DNA of 64,000 nt from NCBI GenBank assembly GCA_014904845.1, contig MU119281.1, positions 62,001-126,000 of the forward strand. Reading direction: 5' to 3'. This DNA is from Acephala macrosclerotiorum. Taxonomy: Eukaryota > Ascomycota > Leotiomycetes > Helotiales > Mollisiaceae. Below the pieces are notes generated by a model. The model was not told the DNA's origin, ran no database searches, and worked only from the letters and a program-made list of their open reading frames with translations. Made by a program: the position numbers and the translations under genes. Positions within the stretch are counted from its first letter, which is position 1, and each line of letters opens with the position of its first letter. Of the stretch, positions 23,419 to 35,645 are shown piece by piece.

Positions 23419-24237
23419 ATAGAGACATTTCTTCCTACTGTGCCGTTTCTCCAACGAGTTTCCTTTGGATTGTTGTGTTCTGTATGCTGGCTTTTGGCTG
23501 TCTGTTTCACCCCGTACTCATTATGATAGCCTTCATGTATTGTACCCTATATTCACCAAGATACCCTGGTTTAGATTGCAAGAACCTTCCCGATGTTTTC
23601 AAATCTCTGTCCCATTTCGCTCATATGTATCGTTGACGTCTAGAATGAGCCGACCTGTGAGAATCCCTTTCAACTGGGACGCTTACGAATTTGGTCAACT
23701 ATGTCTTCGGGTGTTAATATTACAAGCGAGGGAGTGTGTAAAGTGGTATTTTGAGCGGGATCTAACGGTACAGTTGTGAATGTGGCTGTAAATCCTTGAA
23801 TCTTGCTCTCCAATTTGCTAGAATCCCTTGTCGCGTTTGCGCGAACCCTTGTCTGGGATCCTTACACCCCAAGAGATAATATGTCACGTGTTGAACATTG
23901 GCTAGTGTGTTTTCGAAAGTCAACGTCGCGTCGCGTTGTCCCTTTTCATTATCAAATCTTCTCAATCTACCCAAGGTTATCACAGCCCAAATCGTCCGAA
24001 AGCCCCCCACGATATAAGAGTAGCTCCTGAGCAATTCCTGTTTTTATCTCGTTGTTCTGAGGATTGAGAACGCGGGGTAGTTTTTGCGCGTTCCCACGCC
24101 ACATTGATCGGGCGCAAGGCTCTCGAACTATTAGCCCATGGAACGTTCCTATTCCCGCCAGCCAATCCTATCCATGTCCGGCGATGTATTGAATGCAGGC
24201 CATCGTGATACGTGCATATGGCTGCAGCTAGCTGTGT
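23419..24237. other. Intergenic between paralogues 1 and 2
   Basis: 3' flank and promoter-distal sequence, no gene recognised. Confidence 0.5.
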
Positions 24238-24285
24238 CGCAAAAACATGGTTGTGGACCGGAAGACCGAAACATTGCGCAAGGCT
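24238..24285 (+). promoter_or_regulatory. Two-part upstream element, copy 2
   Basis: CGCAAAAACATGG (24238-24250) and ATTGCGCAAGGCT (24273-24285). The CGCAAGGCT core is offset 39 bp from the first half. It lies about 235 bp before the ATG of paralogue 2. Confidence 0.6.
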
Positions 24286-24472
24286 ATCATTAATTCAGTG
24301 CGTTAGCATCTGATTTCATTTGCCACATGTCTCCTTGCTATTCTATAACTTGACCTTTCTCGAGAGACTCATTTCTAGGTGACATGAACGATATTCTTCC
24401 TTTCGATGACATCATTGAGCAACAAATCCGACCCCAAGCTCTCTCACAAATCCAGTAGAGCTCAAGTGTCCA

Positions 24473-26683
24473 ATGGCTCCAAATAAAGGTGGACGGCCCC
24501 GAAATGATTGGACTTCTTCTCGGAGAAGGAAGCTTGTTCGATTATACACCATGACCAAGCTTGACATGCACGAGATTGTAGAAGTGTTGAAGGCTCCCGG
24601 ATTCAATCCGAGGTGAAATTGGAAATTCTTGTGATGCTTCAGATGCCTTTGCTTACAACGCCGCAGCTTTAGCGATGTACAGAAAAAGCTCCGAGAGCTT
24701 CTCCCTAAAGACTATGCAAAGGAGTGGAAGTCATTTCGTCCCCCGAAGGGACAGCCAATATCAACGCGTTTGGCTAGACTGCGCACAAAGAAGGAGGATG
24801 AAAAGTCGTTCGTGGCTGACCAAGAGATCGGGATCATGATGGGGGCCAGGCCTCTACCGCGGGACTCATATCAAGTATTCGAAGGCCCCACGACTGCTTT
24901 CCGCGACTATTCAGATCCCCAAAATGATATGTCCATGCGTACCCAACCTTCCAGGCCGTCCGTTCTCGGAGCCGAACCAGAGTCTCAGCTTGTGGTTCCC
25001 TCACGCCTGCTCTTGGACGGGTCAACTGTTGCATCAGCTTCTGCAAGTAACATCGCTTATGAGTCTTCCTATTTCGCGCCCCCAGCCCAGCATCAGACAT
25101 CAGACTTGATTGCGCCAAGACCGCGTTCTTCGTTGCTCAGTTTGAGAAACCTCCAGGAGAGACTTAGACGATCCAGTTCTCTCGTACAAAGCATTCACTC
25201 TGTCCTACGATTCTCATCTACAGATTCATGGAGATCAAACTTGTCAATGCGTTCTAGCATTCTGCCCGTCACCAGCTTCTTACAGATGTCAGAACTTGCT
25301 GGTTCTTTGGTCTTTCTGTGCAGCTCATCGACACCTACTCCACGAGAGGAAAATGCCCTTCAAACTTCCAATCAAATTCAACTTCGACCAAAAAGACAGT
25401 CACCGCCGATAGAGATCTCCGTATCCCACACAAAGCCTCCTCTTTCCGAAAAGGAGGAACAGGTCTGGGATTTTCTGATGGAAGACGATACTCCACCTGG
25501 TCCATTCGTTAGTAGGCCCGAATTTGAAGGCATGTGTTTCGAACGCCGGGCCTGTTGCCATCGTCTCCCAGCTGAATGTGGAGGCGGCGTCTGTCCAGGA
25601 TGCGGCATGTGTGAGGAACACCGCATCGTAAGGTCAAGTCCTGGCCTCATCCTACCCAATTTCATTAATCAGAAAGATTACTTCGACAACACTCCCCTCC
25701 ATTTCGCAGCAGCCCCTCCGGGTTGGGATGCAGAGACTATTACGACTCTGATCGACGCCGGGGCGGACATTGGATCAGTGAACACCTCTGGTGCCACCTT
25801 CTTGCATGTTCTTTTCACGCATCTCAGCGCCGAGCAGATACCACAGTGTCTAGAGCTACTTCGCTATCTTGTTAGTCTCGGGTTCGATCTTGGTCGTCGT
25901 GACTATCATGGCCGCACTGCGTTTCATATGCTTTTTGATAATCCAGATTTCTTCCCTGGAGCTCTGCCTCCACACCAGCGGCGCGGATTTGGGGGATTGA
26001 TTACGATGGCACCTGATAGAACTGCACTGGATAATCTAGGAAAGCCGATCTACCGCCTTTTGGGCAATGAAGATGATGGAAACTTCATCCTGACTGACGC
26101 TGGCGAGACGACTTTCGTGGACAGTTTGGCTATCGGATTCGCATTCGTGGTTACAAGCTGGATCGAATGGCTTTCGATAACCAATCGGCACACATTTGTG
26201 GACACTAAAGGTGACACTGCTCTCATTGCTCTAATAAAAGCATGGGACTACCAAAGGGACGAAACTGAACTCCCAACTATCATCGAAAAGATGGTCCAAT
26301 CGGGGACTGTTGTACACATGCGAGATCGGGCAGGCCACACCGCTATAGCCATAGCCGCCAAAAGAGGTTTACGACCCGCAGTAACAGCTCTTATACGCCT
26401 TGGAGCTTGTGTGAATTGCAGGAACTATGTCGGTGTAAGCATCTTCCAGGGTGCTCGCAGGGAACTCCGACGAGCGATCAGAGAGATGGACGATAAGCTC
26501 TATGCGATGATCCTCAGCTGCATTCTTACCCTCGATCACAACGGCGCTGTGAAACATCCCGATGGCTACCAGGAATGGGCTGCGGCTCAGAACCCTCTTG
26601 CAAAGCCGCGCACTTCATTTGCTCAATTTTACTCACAGAGGAATCACTCTTGGGAAAGTCTTGGGTCTATGGTTATTGAGTGA
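24473..26683 (+). CDS. Tandem family member 2: Clr5-like HTH + ankyrin-like repeats
   Basis: Two exons (24473-24612, 24667-26683; 54-bp intron at the same codon as in its siblings) give 718 residues. The N-terminus is MAPNKGGRPRNDWTSSRRRK with KLDMHEIVEVLKAPGF and FSDVQKKLRELL. Central boxes are FEGPTTAFRDYSD and EPESQLVVPSRLLLDGS. The Cys motif is RRACCH followed by GVCPGCGMCEEH, the richest of the four. Ankyrin-like units follow: YFDNTPLHFAAAP, ATFLHVLFTHL, YHGRTAFHMLFDN, KGDTALIALIKAW and RAGHTAIAIAAKRG. The C-terminal box is GYQEWAAAQNPLAK. By motif resemblance it is closest to member 4. Confidence 0.9.
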
Positions 26684-27493
26684 CAAGGGATTTGTGTTGC
26701 AAGACGTCGAAGGGTTGCTAAAAGTATTCCAAAAAATTTCTTGACTTCCTACCATTTTGGATGTTTTTGTCAGAAATGTTTTGTACTCCCTCCCTCATTG
26801 TGGCTCGAGAGGCACCTACTCCGCCCTATAGCCCTTGAAAGTTCTCTTGACTAAGATTAATGCTCGTTGACCCAGTTCCTGAGGTTTCAAATGCCTTTAA
26901 TCGAGGTACGAGGTGAAAGGATTCTTGCGAATAAAAAATTTCGACGCACCCTGTTTATGTAAGAACACGTGCTGAAAAGTCTTGGCATTATTTGGCCACA
27001 GCAGTGCTTGCGCAGAGCAACTCTTCCTCCACGATTAAAGGCGGTGCACAGGGCAAGGCCCTATCACAATATTAAAATCTCCAATCCAAGTTCTCACTCG
27101 ATTTCAAATGCGGTGTTTCTCATATCACGTGCCCGCTAAAGGCAAAATCAAACCGATAACAACTCTCCTTCTCTCTTCTCATTCCAACACATCTTGAAAG
27201 TTTTACACGCGCTCTTCTGGATCAGATCTCAAGCTTATGCCAGATTATTCTTCCTACAATTAGCCGCTATTCAGCGTATTCGCATCCCGGTGCGGCTGAA
27301 CCAAAAGCATTTCGCCAGCTCGGGCCGTGAAAAGGGATAATGGGCTTTTGCACGCATCGGTTAGTTCCGACCGAGTGGTTAAGGTGCATATGCCATTGGG
27401 GGAAGCCCTCACCGAATGCAGAGCTTTGCTTGATTGAGCTTTATCGAGATGGATGAAACACCAATGGTGGTGATGAGTGGCGGTATAGCTGCG
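26684..27493. other. Intergenic between paralogues 2 and 3
   Basis: No gene recognised. Confidence 0.5.
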
Positions 27494-27531
27494 TGCAAAA
27501 ACAAGGGTCGAGAATATGGCGTCGCAAGGCT
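27494..27531 (+). promoter_or_regulatory. Two-part upstream element, copy 3
   Basis: TGCAAAAACAAGG (27494-27506) and CGCAAGGCT (27523-27531), offset 29 bp as in copy 1. It lies about 190 bp before the ATG of paralogue 3. Confidence 0.55.
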
Positions 27532-27684
27532 GAGGCATTGACCGCCCATGAGTTTTCCCTCACGAACGCGTACGATATATCTCATTCACCTCTCGAACTA
27601 TACCTTTGCGAACCGTCTCATATCACGATTCGAAATCTCGAAAGAAAGTCCTAGCTCCATTATCTCTCGCTCTCTTAACTCTCG

Positions 27685-29786
27685 ATGAATCACAATAAGG
27701 GGGGGCGACCCCGGAACGCATGGACGTCGTCTCGCAGGCGGAAACTTGTTCGACTCTATACGCTGACTACACTTAACATAAATGAGATCGTCCGAGTCTT
27801 AGAGGCGCACGAATTCAATCCTAGGTAAGTTGGCTTCGTTGAAATCATCTTATTGATTGTAATTTATTGTATTATAGCTCTCGCGATGTCCAGAAGAATC
27901 TCCGGGAGCTCTTTTCTGCAGACTACACAAAGAATTACAAAACATTTCGTCCTCCGAAGGAACGATCGGAATCTTTTCGGCTCCAAAGACTTCGTGCAAA
28001 GCCGAACCCAGCCCAACAGATATCTCCCAGCTTGGGGTTGCAATCCGGTCGAAATTCACCTCCAGCCAAGGCGACATATCCAAGATATTTGCAGGCGTTT
28101 GAGGGCCCGTCGTCAGCGTTTCGTGGGGTTTCAATCCCGAATCATATTTCCGCCCCCCACACACTGATCAGTGGGATTGGAAGTGAACCAGAGTCGCAGA
28201 TCGTGGTTCCATCACGTCTGTTGTTGGACGGCTCGAGCATTCCTGCACAGTCGACTCCTCTTCCCCATACTATTGGAACTTCCTCGGTCGTGCCAATTCT
28301 TCCGGAGCATCAACCACCGACATCAGTGTGTCAAGGAAAGGCTGCATCTGTTACTAGACTTTCACTGCACCAGTCAGTGATCAGTATCAAGTCCCTCTCT
28401 CAGCGGCTAAAGCGGTCCAGCTCAATATTGCAACACGTCCATTCCGTTTTAGACTTTTCACTGGCTAGTTCTTTGAGATCAAGCGTATCGTCTGGTTCTG
28501 GCTCGCTCTGGAGGAAAGCTTCGTCGAGGACAAGCAAATTTCTTTCTGCAAACGCGGAAAAAGTTTGGCACGAGTTGATAGCGGAGACATCACACAATAA
28601 ATCGTTCTCTGGCCGGCCACAATATGATGGTATGGGGTTCAACAGGAGACCCTGCTGTAGTTACGACCAACTTAAGCCCACCACTGTTGAGTTCCGCTGT
28701 TTCACGTGCGGTCGATTCACAAGCCACTGCTTGGTCTATCATGGCCAGAACGCAATCCAGTCTAATGCGCTCGATTATTTCGGTAATACTCTCTTACATT
28801 TCGCGGCAGCATCGCCTAGTCCAAAATACGAGTTCTTCGTCGATTTAATCAACGCCGGTACAGACGTTCGGTCTGTGAACACGTTGGGGGAGACTTTCCT
28901 TCATACGCTGTTTGCGTTCATAAAATTGGGAGAATTGCCGGTATGGATCGACCTCTTGAGGTATCTTGGCAGGCTTGACTTTCCATTTTCAACTCGGGAT
29001 CACTATGGCCGCACGGTACTCCATACCCTAGTCGACAAACAGGCGACCAGAAAGCTCGCTCCCGAAACCCTGGAGGCTCTGATAGAAGCTGTAAAGGCGA
29101 TGAAGCCGAACCTCGATGCGATAGACAATCTTGGAGCAACCATAATGGACTATTTATACGCCTCGAATGCAGGGGAACTTCGCCAATCACAGCCGCTTGA
29201 TTTGAGAGATTCCTCATCTACCGTCGATACAACCTTCGTTTCTAGCCTTCAGAAGCACCGGCACGACTTCGCTGGCTGGTTGAATTGGATCACCGAGACG
29301 GACAAATATTCGTGGATTGACTCCACAGGCGACACGCCCCTTCTTGCTGTGATGAAGGTTGTCTCGGTTGATGAAGAGGAAAGTTTCCTCGTGGAAACGA
29401 TTGCCAAGATTTCCTCTGCAGGAACTAGCATTCATATGCGAGACCGAAATGGGGAGACTGCACTTGCAATCGCTACTCGAAGAGGCCTACGACCTGCCGT
29501 TACAACTCTCGTCCGTCTGGGTGTTTCGGTCCATTGCAGAGACGTTTCTCGGATGAGCATATTGCAACGCGCTCGGAGACATCTTCGTAACGCTAAGGAA
29601 GAACAAAATGACAGACTCTATGCCACGATACTAAGTTGTATGGTCTATCTCGTTGACGTGGGCGCCGTTAAGCATCCGAATGGGTTCCAAGAATGGGCGG
29701 TACCTTCCTCGCCTTTGGCTCAAAACCCGATGTTTGCATCGGAGGCAAAGGTCACTCAAGACCTCATTAACTGTGGTTTGGTTTGA
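27685..29786 (+). CDS. Tandem family member 3: Clr5-like HTH + ankyrin-like repeats
   Basis: Two exons (27685-27824, 27878-29786; 53-bp intron) give 682 residues, the shortest member. It starts MNHNKGGRPRNAWTSSRRRK with NINEIVRVLEAHEF and SRDVQKNLRELF. The boxes FEGPSSAFRGVS and EPESQIVVPSRLLLDGS are kept. The Cys motif is RRPCCSYD then FRCFTCGRF. Ankyrin-like units include YFGNTLLHFAAAS, ETFLHTLFAF, HYGRTVLHTLVDK, TGDTPLLAVMKV and RNGETALAIATRRG. It ends GFQEWAVPSSPLA plus a short tail. The Ser-rich linker before the Cys motif is shortened compared with the others, which accounts for the smaller size. Confidence 0.9.
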
Positions 29787-30888
29787 TGTACTAAAGAGAA
29801 GCATCTAGAGCTGTCCTGCGAATAGCCATAACCTGAGACCGCTCGTGTACGGTTTCCAAGTCGATGAGCGGTTGGTAAGACCCTGATCAATTGCCCACCT
29901 AGGAATCCATTCTTGAACTTGAATCACGTGATCAGGAACACGATTGAAGTTTGAGTTTGGTGGAGTTCTCAATTAGAAGTTGTCTAGATCAGACGTGCCA
30001 CATTCTAGATCCGCTAAAAGTGATGAGTTTGAGTAAGAGTGATCGCTGCTGAGCGGCATGGAAATGATAAATTCATAGTAGTACGACTGACTGCATAATG
30101 TTAAAGGTGAAGAAAGGGTGGCAGTATCTAGGCGGATTATCCTGTCCTTGAAAGTGGAGGGAGTGATGGGGTTTATTCTTGGCAGTCCTGAATGAGAAAG
30201 GGCGGAGGGGCAAAGGCAAAGAAGGTTCATCCCTTGAGCAAGATAGTCAGACATTGCCTGTTGTCTGCTGTTAGATTGCACCATGAAGTCATATATCTCC
30301 GCTTTTCCTTGAGATTCTACGACGTTTGCTCGAAGGTTTAGTAGTCTCGGCTCCAAGAGGGTCGGACGAGAAGGGTCTTTTCACGTGATATTGAAATTGC
30401 AGAAAGGTACCTATCGATATTGAATAAGTATTGAATAGGTATGTTGGGGATGACACTTATGGATATCTTAGTTTTCGAATCTGATCTGCACGGTGAGCCA
30501 TACATGCGTCAATGAATTAATAAAAGTGACACGTGACACTTACTAGCGTATTTGCGAGGTGTTTGAAACGGAAGAAGCATCCTTCGCTTCTTCCCCTCGA
30601 AACATTTTCTTCGAGCTTCGTCACCAACCACAACACCATGTTGAGCCAAGATCTTCAGGCGGCTGATAGAGTAAACGCAAACCCCCTTAATATCTCCAGG
30701 TTCAACAGCGAGGTCGGGTTTTTGCGCACTACTCGGCCTGAGTTCGTCATGTCAATCGGGCGTAAACTCCTGCACGGCATCGGAATTTTAGCCAGTGCTG
30801 AAGATGTTGAGCTGATTTTCTCGAAGGAGTGGCTTCGACAAGGTCGGATCTCACCCTCGCCCCTGCATGTGGCTGCAGGAACTAGCCG
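29787..30888. other. Intergenic between paralogues 3 and 4
   Basis: A 127-codon ORF (minus, to 30356) and a 151-codon ORF (plus, 30533-30988) occur, but neither shows a domain and the latter overlaps the conserved upstream element. Probably non-coding. Confidence 0.4.
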
Positions 30889-30936
30889 CGCAAAAACATG
30901 GGTGCTTCGTTTTGCCACCGAGTATTGCGCAAGGCT
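30889..30936 (+). promoter_or_regulatory. Two-part upstream element, copy 4
   Basis: CGCAAAAACATGG (30889-30901) and ATTGCGCAAGGCT (30924-30936), with spacing identical to copy 2. It lies about 260 bp before the ATG of paralogue 4. Confidence 0.6.
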
Positions 30937-31151
30937 GCCGCTGCTTAATGACGGGCCAAGGAGCATATGCTTATTCCAATCCTTTTAAGGTTCTGCGGAG
31001 ACAATCTAACTACTCATCTCGAACACAAATAGCCTCTGGTCTGCTTAATTATCATCTCGATCTTGGTTACTTGACGTGGGCACACTTGATCGTGCCCCCT
31101 ATTCTCTCCCTCATTTGTCTTTAGCTACAAAAGGCACATTTCAGCGCAACG

Positions 31152-33386
31152 ATGGCCCCAAATAAAGGCGGCCGGCCACGAAATAGTTGGACACCATCTA
31201 GGAGACGAAAGCTGATACGACTTTATACATTGACTACTCTTGATATCAACGAAATCGTAAGCGTCTTAGCAGCCCATAAATTCAATCCAGGGTAAGAAAT
31301 GCCATGCTTTAAAGCATCCTTGATTCTTTACTAACGTGAGAATAGCTCTCGTGATGTCCAGAAACAGCTTTCAGAGCTTCTCCCTCGAGACTATGAGAAG
31401 GAATGGAAAACGTTTCGTCCTGCAAAAAGGCAGCCGCTGTCCCCTCGCCTGAAAAGGCTACGTACAGAGCCTCGGCGTGCCAATGAGTTACACAGTCCTT
31501 CTTCCAGAATCTCGACACCTGTCCAGACCGATGAAACGCTTCCAAACCCAAACTTGCTTTCCATCTTCGAGGGCCCTGTCGTAGCTTTCCGCGATTACTC
31601 AGATGGAAATGACTTTTCCAGTCACGCCGAATCCCTTACCAAATATGAAAACGAATTCGAGTCTCAGCTCGTAGTTCCCTCTCGCATACTCTTAGATGGG
31701 TCAAGCATACCATCTTCTGGCGCGGAGCACGTCGCCCAAGAGTCTTCGGCGAATGTGCCTTCTCCCGGCCAGTCCATGGCTACGAGTAGTCCACGATCCT
31801 CCATACTAAGTCTGAAATGCCTCCACGAGAGAGTTAAGAGATCCAGTTCTGTATTGAAACATATTCAATCTGCCCTACGCTTCTCATCTACCAACTCCTG
31901 GAGATCGAGTCTTTCCTTCCGCTCTAGTGTTGTCTCTGTGGAGAGCCTCTTGCGTATACAAAGAGCTGCCGGCTCTTTGATACACCACCGCTCTTCAACT
32001 TCGCCGCGAGAATTAGACCATGCTACAGAGTCTGAGGAAACTCAATTTCGAACGGCAGCAAACTTTCCACCTATGGCCGCTTGGATGCCATCCAAAGAGA
32101 ACAAGCTTTCCGAGAGTGAGGAGCAGGTTTGGTCCTATTTGATGGAAGACGACGTCCCTAATGGCCCCTTCCTAACAAGACCAAGCTTTGACGGAATGTC
32201 TCTCATTCGAAGAACTTGTTGTGAAGTTCATGAAGCTCGGATTACGGGGAGGTGGGGAGTCTGTGAAGGCTGTGGCGCAGACGAGGGACATTGGGTTGCC
32301 AAGTCAAATCTCTCGGATGTTTCGACACTTAGCGACGACCAAGCTTTGAGGCTACTGTCTCCCAGATTACTCAACAAGCTCGACTACTTCGGAAATTCCC
32401 CTCTTCATTTTGCGGCAGCTTCCTCAACTTGGCACCAGAATTGTGTTCAGTTGATTTTGCGTGAGGTGAACCTTCAGGGGGTGAACACATCTGGAAGGAC
32501 ATTTCTTCATGTTGTTTTCGAGCACTTCAGCTCGGAAGAATTACCACAATGCTTGAAGCTGGTTCAGTACATCGATGGTAAGTTCGACTTCGGCAGTCGC
32601 GATTATCATGGTCGTACTGCTTTTCATATGTTGTTCGACAACCCAAATCTTTCGCTCAAAGACCTATCTCGAGAGCGGCACGGCTACCTGTGGAAGTTGG
32701 CCAATATTATGGCGCCGGACAAAACTGTAATGGACAACCTGGGACGTGACATCGATCAACTCTTAGGTAGTGGCAAGGGAGAGATTACCAATCAAGATTA
32801 CTTCTCCGAGGTCAGCGGAACGACGTTTCGGGTCAATTTGAGCAGGTTCTTCAACTTTGATATTACGAGCTGGATTCGATGGCTGTCTTCGTCAAATAAG
32901 CATACATGGGTAGATAGCGATGGCGATACTGCTCTCATTGCTCTAATGAAAGTATGGCCCTATGAAAAGGACGAAACCGAACTCCCGGATACTATCGGAA
33001 AAATGTTTCGATTAAGGACGGACATCCACATGCGTGATCGTAAAGGCGATACAGCCCTAGCTATAGCTGCTAGGCGAGGCCTACGACCGGCAGTTACTGC
33101 TCTCACGAATCTTGGCGCTTGTACGAACTCCAGAAACTACCTTGGAACTAGCATATTCGAGGAAGCACGCAGAAAGCTTCGCCAAGCTATCAGAAATTCG
33201 GACGAGAAGCTCTACGCTATGATTCTCAGCTGTATCCTAGTCCTTGATGACAAAGGTGCCGTGAAGCATCCTGACGGCTATCAGGAATGGGCACTTCCTT
33301 CGTCGCCTCTGGCCAAGCGACCTGCACCGCTGTCTAGGGTGTTTCACGCGCAGACTCCAGGAGGATCTGAACCCTCGGGAGGATGA
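31152..33386 (+). CDS. Tandem family member 4: Clr5-like HTH + ankyrin-like repeats
   Basis: Two exons (31152-31291, 31346-33386; 54-bp intron) give 726 residues. The N-terminus MAPNKGGRPRNSWTPSRRRK is followed by DINEIVSVLAAHKF and SRDVQKQLSELLPRDY. Boxes FEGPVVAFRDYSD and FESQLVVPSRILLDGSS follow, then a Ser/Arg-rich region and the motif RRTCCEVH with GVCEGCGADEGH. Ankyrin-like units are YFGNSPLHFAAAS, RTFLHVVFEHF, YHGRTAFHMLFDN, DGDTALIALMKVW and RKGDTALAIAARRG. It ends GYQEWALPSSPLAK. It is the last of the array; the next gene is on the other strand and unrelated. Confidence 0.9.
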
Positions 33387-33596
33387 TGACGGCTATTTGC
33401 ACGTGCTGTGGCATGCAGGAGACAGCTTACTTGAGCGTAATAATGAATTTCATTTGCCTTCTTGAAGAGTGCGAGCAATTCTCTTCTCTAGATCGAGCAT
33501 GTATATCCAAGTGTTCAACTACCACGCCAACTTTACTTCCTACAAACTGTGTCGCCACTGCCCTATCTCTCAGCTTGCTATACAAATGCTAGCATT

Positions 33597-34971
33597 TCAA
33601 GACTTGCGCTCTATTGATCCTGCTCTCTCCAGCACTCCAAGCGGAGTCAACTCCCCATGATATGGCTTCACTGCCGCCTTTGCCTTCGCTTGGTCAAAAG
33701 ACCACACTCCCTTCGTCCGTTCCGCCGATAATTTCCACGGCGTCCCCTCAGAAAGCTCACGAAAAAGTGGACTATCCTCAGAAGAAGTAAAGAACTTCGG
33801 CTCCCAAACCTTTTCTTTGCAAAGCTCGTCCTTCCTCATCGCACGCTGTGCTTCTTCGATTTTCGTTTTCTCCTTGACGATGTTCTGCATGTTGTTTTCT
33901 CCCAGTGCAGCGAGAACATGCTGCCATGCTTTACGAGTTTCCCACGAGTCTTGCTTTTCTATTGGTTTCGTTTCCAGTTTGGAAGCGGGGATTTTGCCTG
34001 GCTCGCAGGTGATGGGATCTCTGTTGCCTCTTGGGTCCGTGATGATGAATTTGTCGTTCCATTGTCCACGTGCTGTGTACAATGGCTCCTTTTTCTTGTC
34101 ACCCGCTTTGTACATCTTAGCTTCGAAGCTGTTTCGAACACCAGAAAAGAATCCTTTGCCCGAGAATGTGATTTCGGAGATAAAGCCTGTGGATGATGTG
34201 AGATAGTACGTTCCGTACAGTTCTGGATACAGGCTGGCTGATAGAAAGCCTCGGACTTTGCAATTCGGCATAGGTATGAGGTAATGCTCGTCGTACTTGT
34301 CCAAGTGGACTAGTGCGTGGCCTGTTTGTTTGATGTTTAGGTTTCCGGAGAAACTCATTTCAACTCTCGTGTAGCCTTCTCCCTATTCGAAAGTCAGATG
34401 TCAACCATCCTGGCGTGGTTCTTCGAAGTTCTTACTCTAATTTGATGCTCATCGTTCCACATATAACAAGCCGTGATTGGAGGGTGGTGACTATAGAAGG
34501 ATCAACGAACTGCAAGTGTAGGACTTTGCCCACATCATAGGACCTGGAAATACCTAACTTGCTCAGCAATCATCCTAGCAGTAGACGTATCATCCGTCCA
34601 CTCCCCCTCAAAGATCTCACCCAGAAATGCATTCAAAGGTTTCTTCAGCCCAGCCTTATCGCCTTCGCCAACATAGAATTGCGACCTCAGAGAACAAAGT
34701 ATCCATTGAAGGACCTTGAGAGCCCGAGCTTCTGGATCGGGTTCTAGTGTGGCTGATATGAAGATTGAAGGGCGTTCGGTCCAGCATGAGCCTACTTCGA
34801 CGACTGAGATTGGGGCGAGGAAGAATGGTGGGGCGGTCACGTTGGTGATGTCGCCACTGACGGTACTTAAGAACTGTGAGGAAGTGTTGTTAGTTTAACC
34901 TTTCTAGATTGTGTTTGAGCGAGAAGAGCGTTTACAGTGATAAAGTCTCGGAAATGCGAGTGATGTGTCAT
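33597..34971 (-). CDS. Oxysterol-binding protein (OSBP/Osh-type lipid transfer)
   Basis: Cytosolic lipid-transfer protein moving sterol or phospholipid between membranes. Four exons (34971-34936, 34873-34554, 34490-34436, 34382-33597) give 398 residues. The start MTHHSHFRDF precedes TVSGDITNVTAPPFFLAP, a typical fungal short-OSBP N-terminus. KPLNAFLGEIFEGEW matches the lid/KPxNPxLGE region. The family signature EQVSHHPPITA is rebuilt across intron 2 with AG|T forming the Ser codon. The rest has YGTYYLTSSTGF and a C-terminal region WKLSAERTKGVWSFDQAKAK. There is no PH or ankyrin domain, so it belongs to the short class like yeast Osh4-Osh7. The frame is intact throughout. Confidence 0.93.
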
Positions 34972-35645
34972 TGTTCACAGCAATATATGTTAACGATGAA
35001 ATTCCAAATGTGTCTTCGATTCATCGTGACTCGTAAACCGTAATGTTGATCGGGCTCCAAACAATGGCGAAGTTCTGGAAAGTTTAGAGCCTCAATCTAA
35101 CTGGGCTCGCATTTTTAATCATGAGGAGACCAACATAGACTTTGGCGCGTGTCTTCTTTTCATGTGGCTATTTGTGGAAGACCGAGTGTAGTGGCCACTT
35201 CAGTGATTTGTCGGCGTCGGTCCGCTCGTGCATAATGTCTCTGCAGCCTGATTCGAATTCAGGGTCAGAAACAGGATTCCTCGTCAGCCGCTCAGATGTC
35301 TTACTGTCCGTCACTATCGGTGTCAAACCCATGGGGGTCGAGTGGTCTCCCACATTCGGGGCTGAGGTTCAATGCCACGACTTTTTTGGCAGCACGAGAG
35401 AAGATGGGGGAAATAAGGCTACTGGATCACTTGCGTTATCTCGGGCGGCAAGATCGCCTAGCGCTTCATGACTGGCTTCGCGATCTAGGTCGCTCTTTTT
35501 GATACGAGGTGAACCATTCTCATCTAACCCTGGCGGCGCTGCGGGAATGGGGCTTCAAGAGCAGCGAGTCTGAGGACGAAGGCGAATCTCATCGAAATAG
35601 AGAACCGGGATTCTATGTTTTGTTTTGTTTTGCATACCAGTCAAC
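34972..35645. other. Intergenic
   Basis: A 109-codon plus-strand ORF (35142-35471) has no recognisable domain. Nothing supported. Confidence 0.45.

Noticed and set aside
29973..30356. 127-codon minus-strand ORF between paralogues 3 and 4
   Set aside because: No domain, no splice support and no counterpart near the other paralogues.
30533..30988. 151-codon plus-strand ORF between paralogues 3 and 4
   Set aside because: Overlaps the upstream element that is non-coding in the sibling genes; no domain and no matching ORF upstream of the others.
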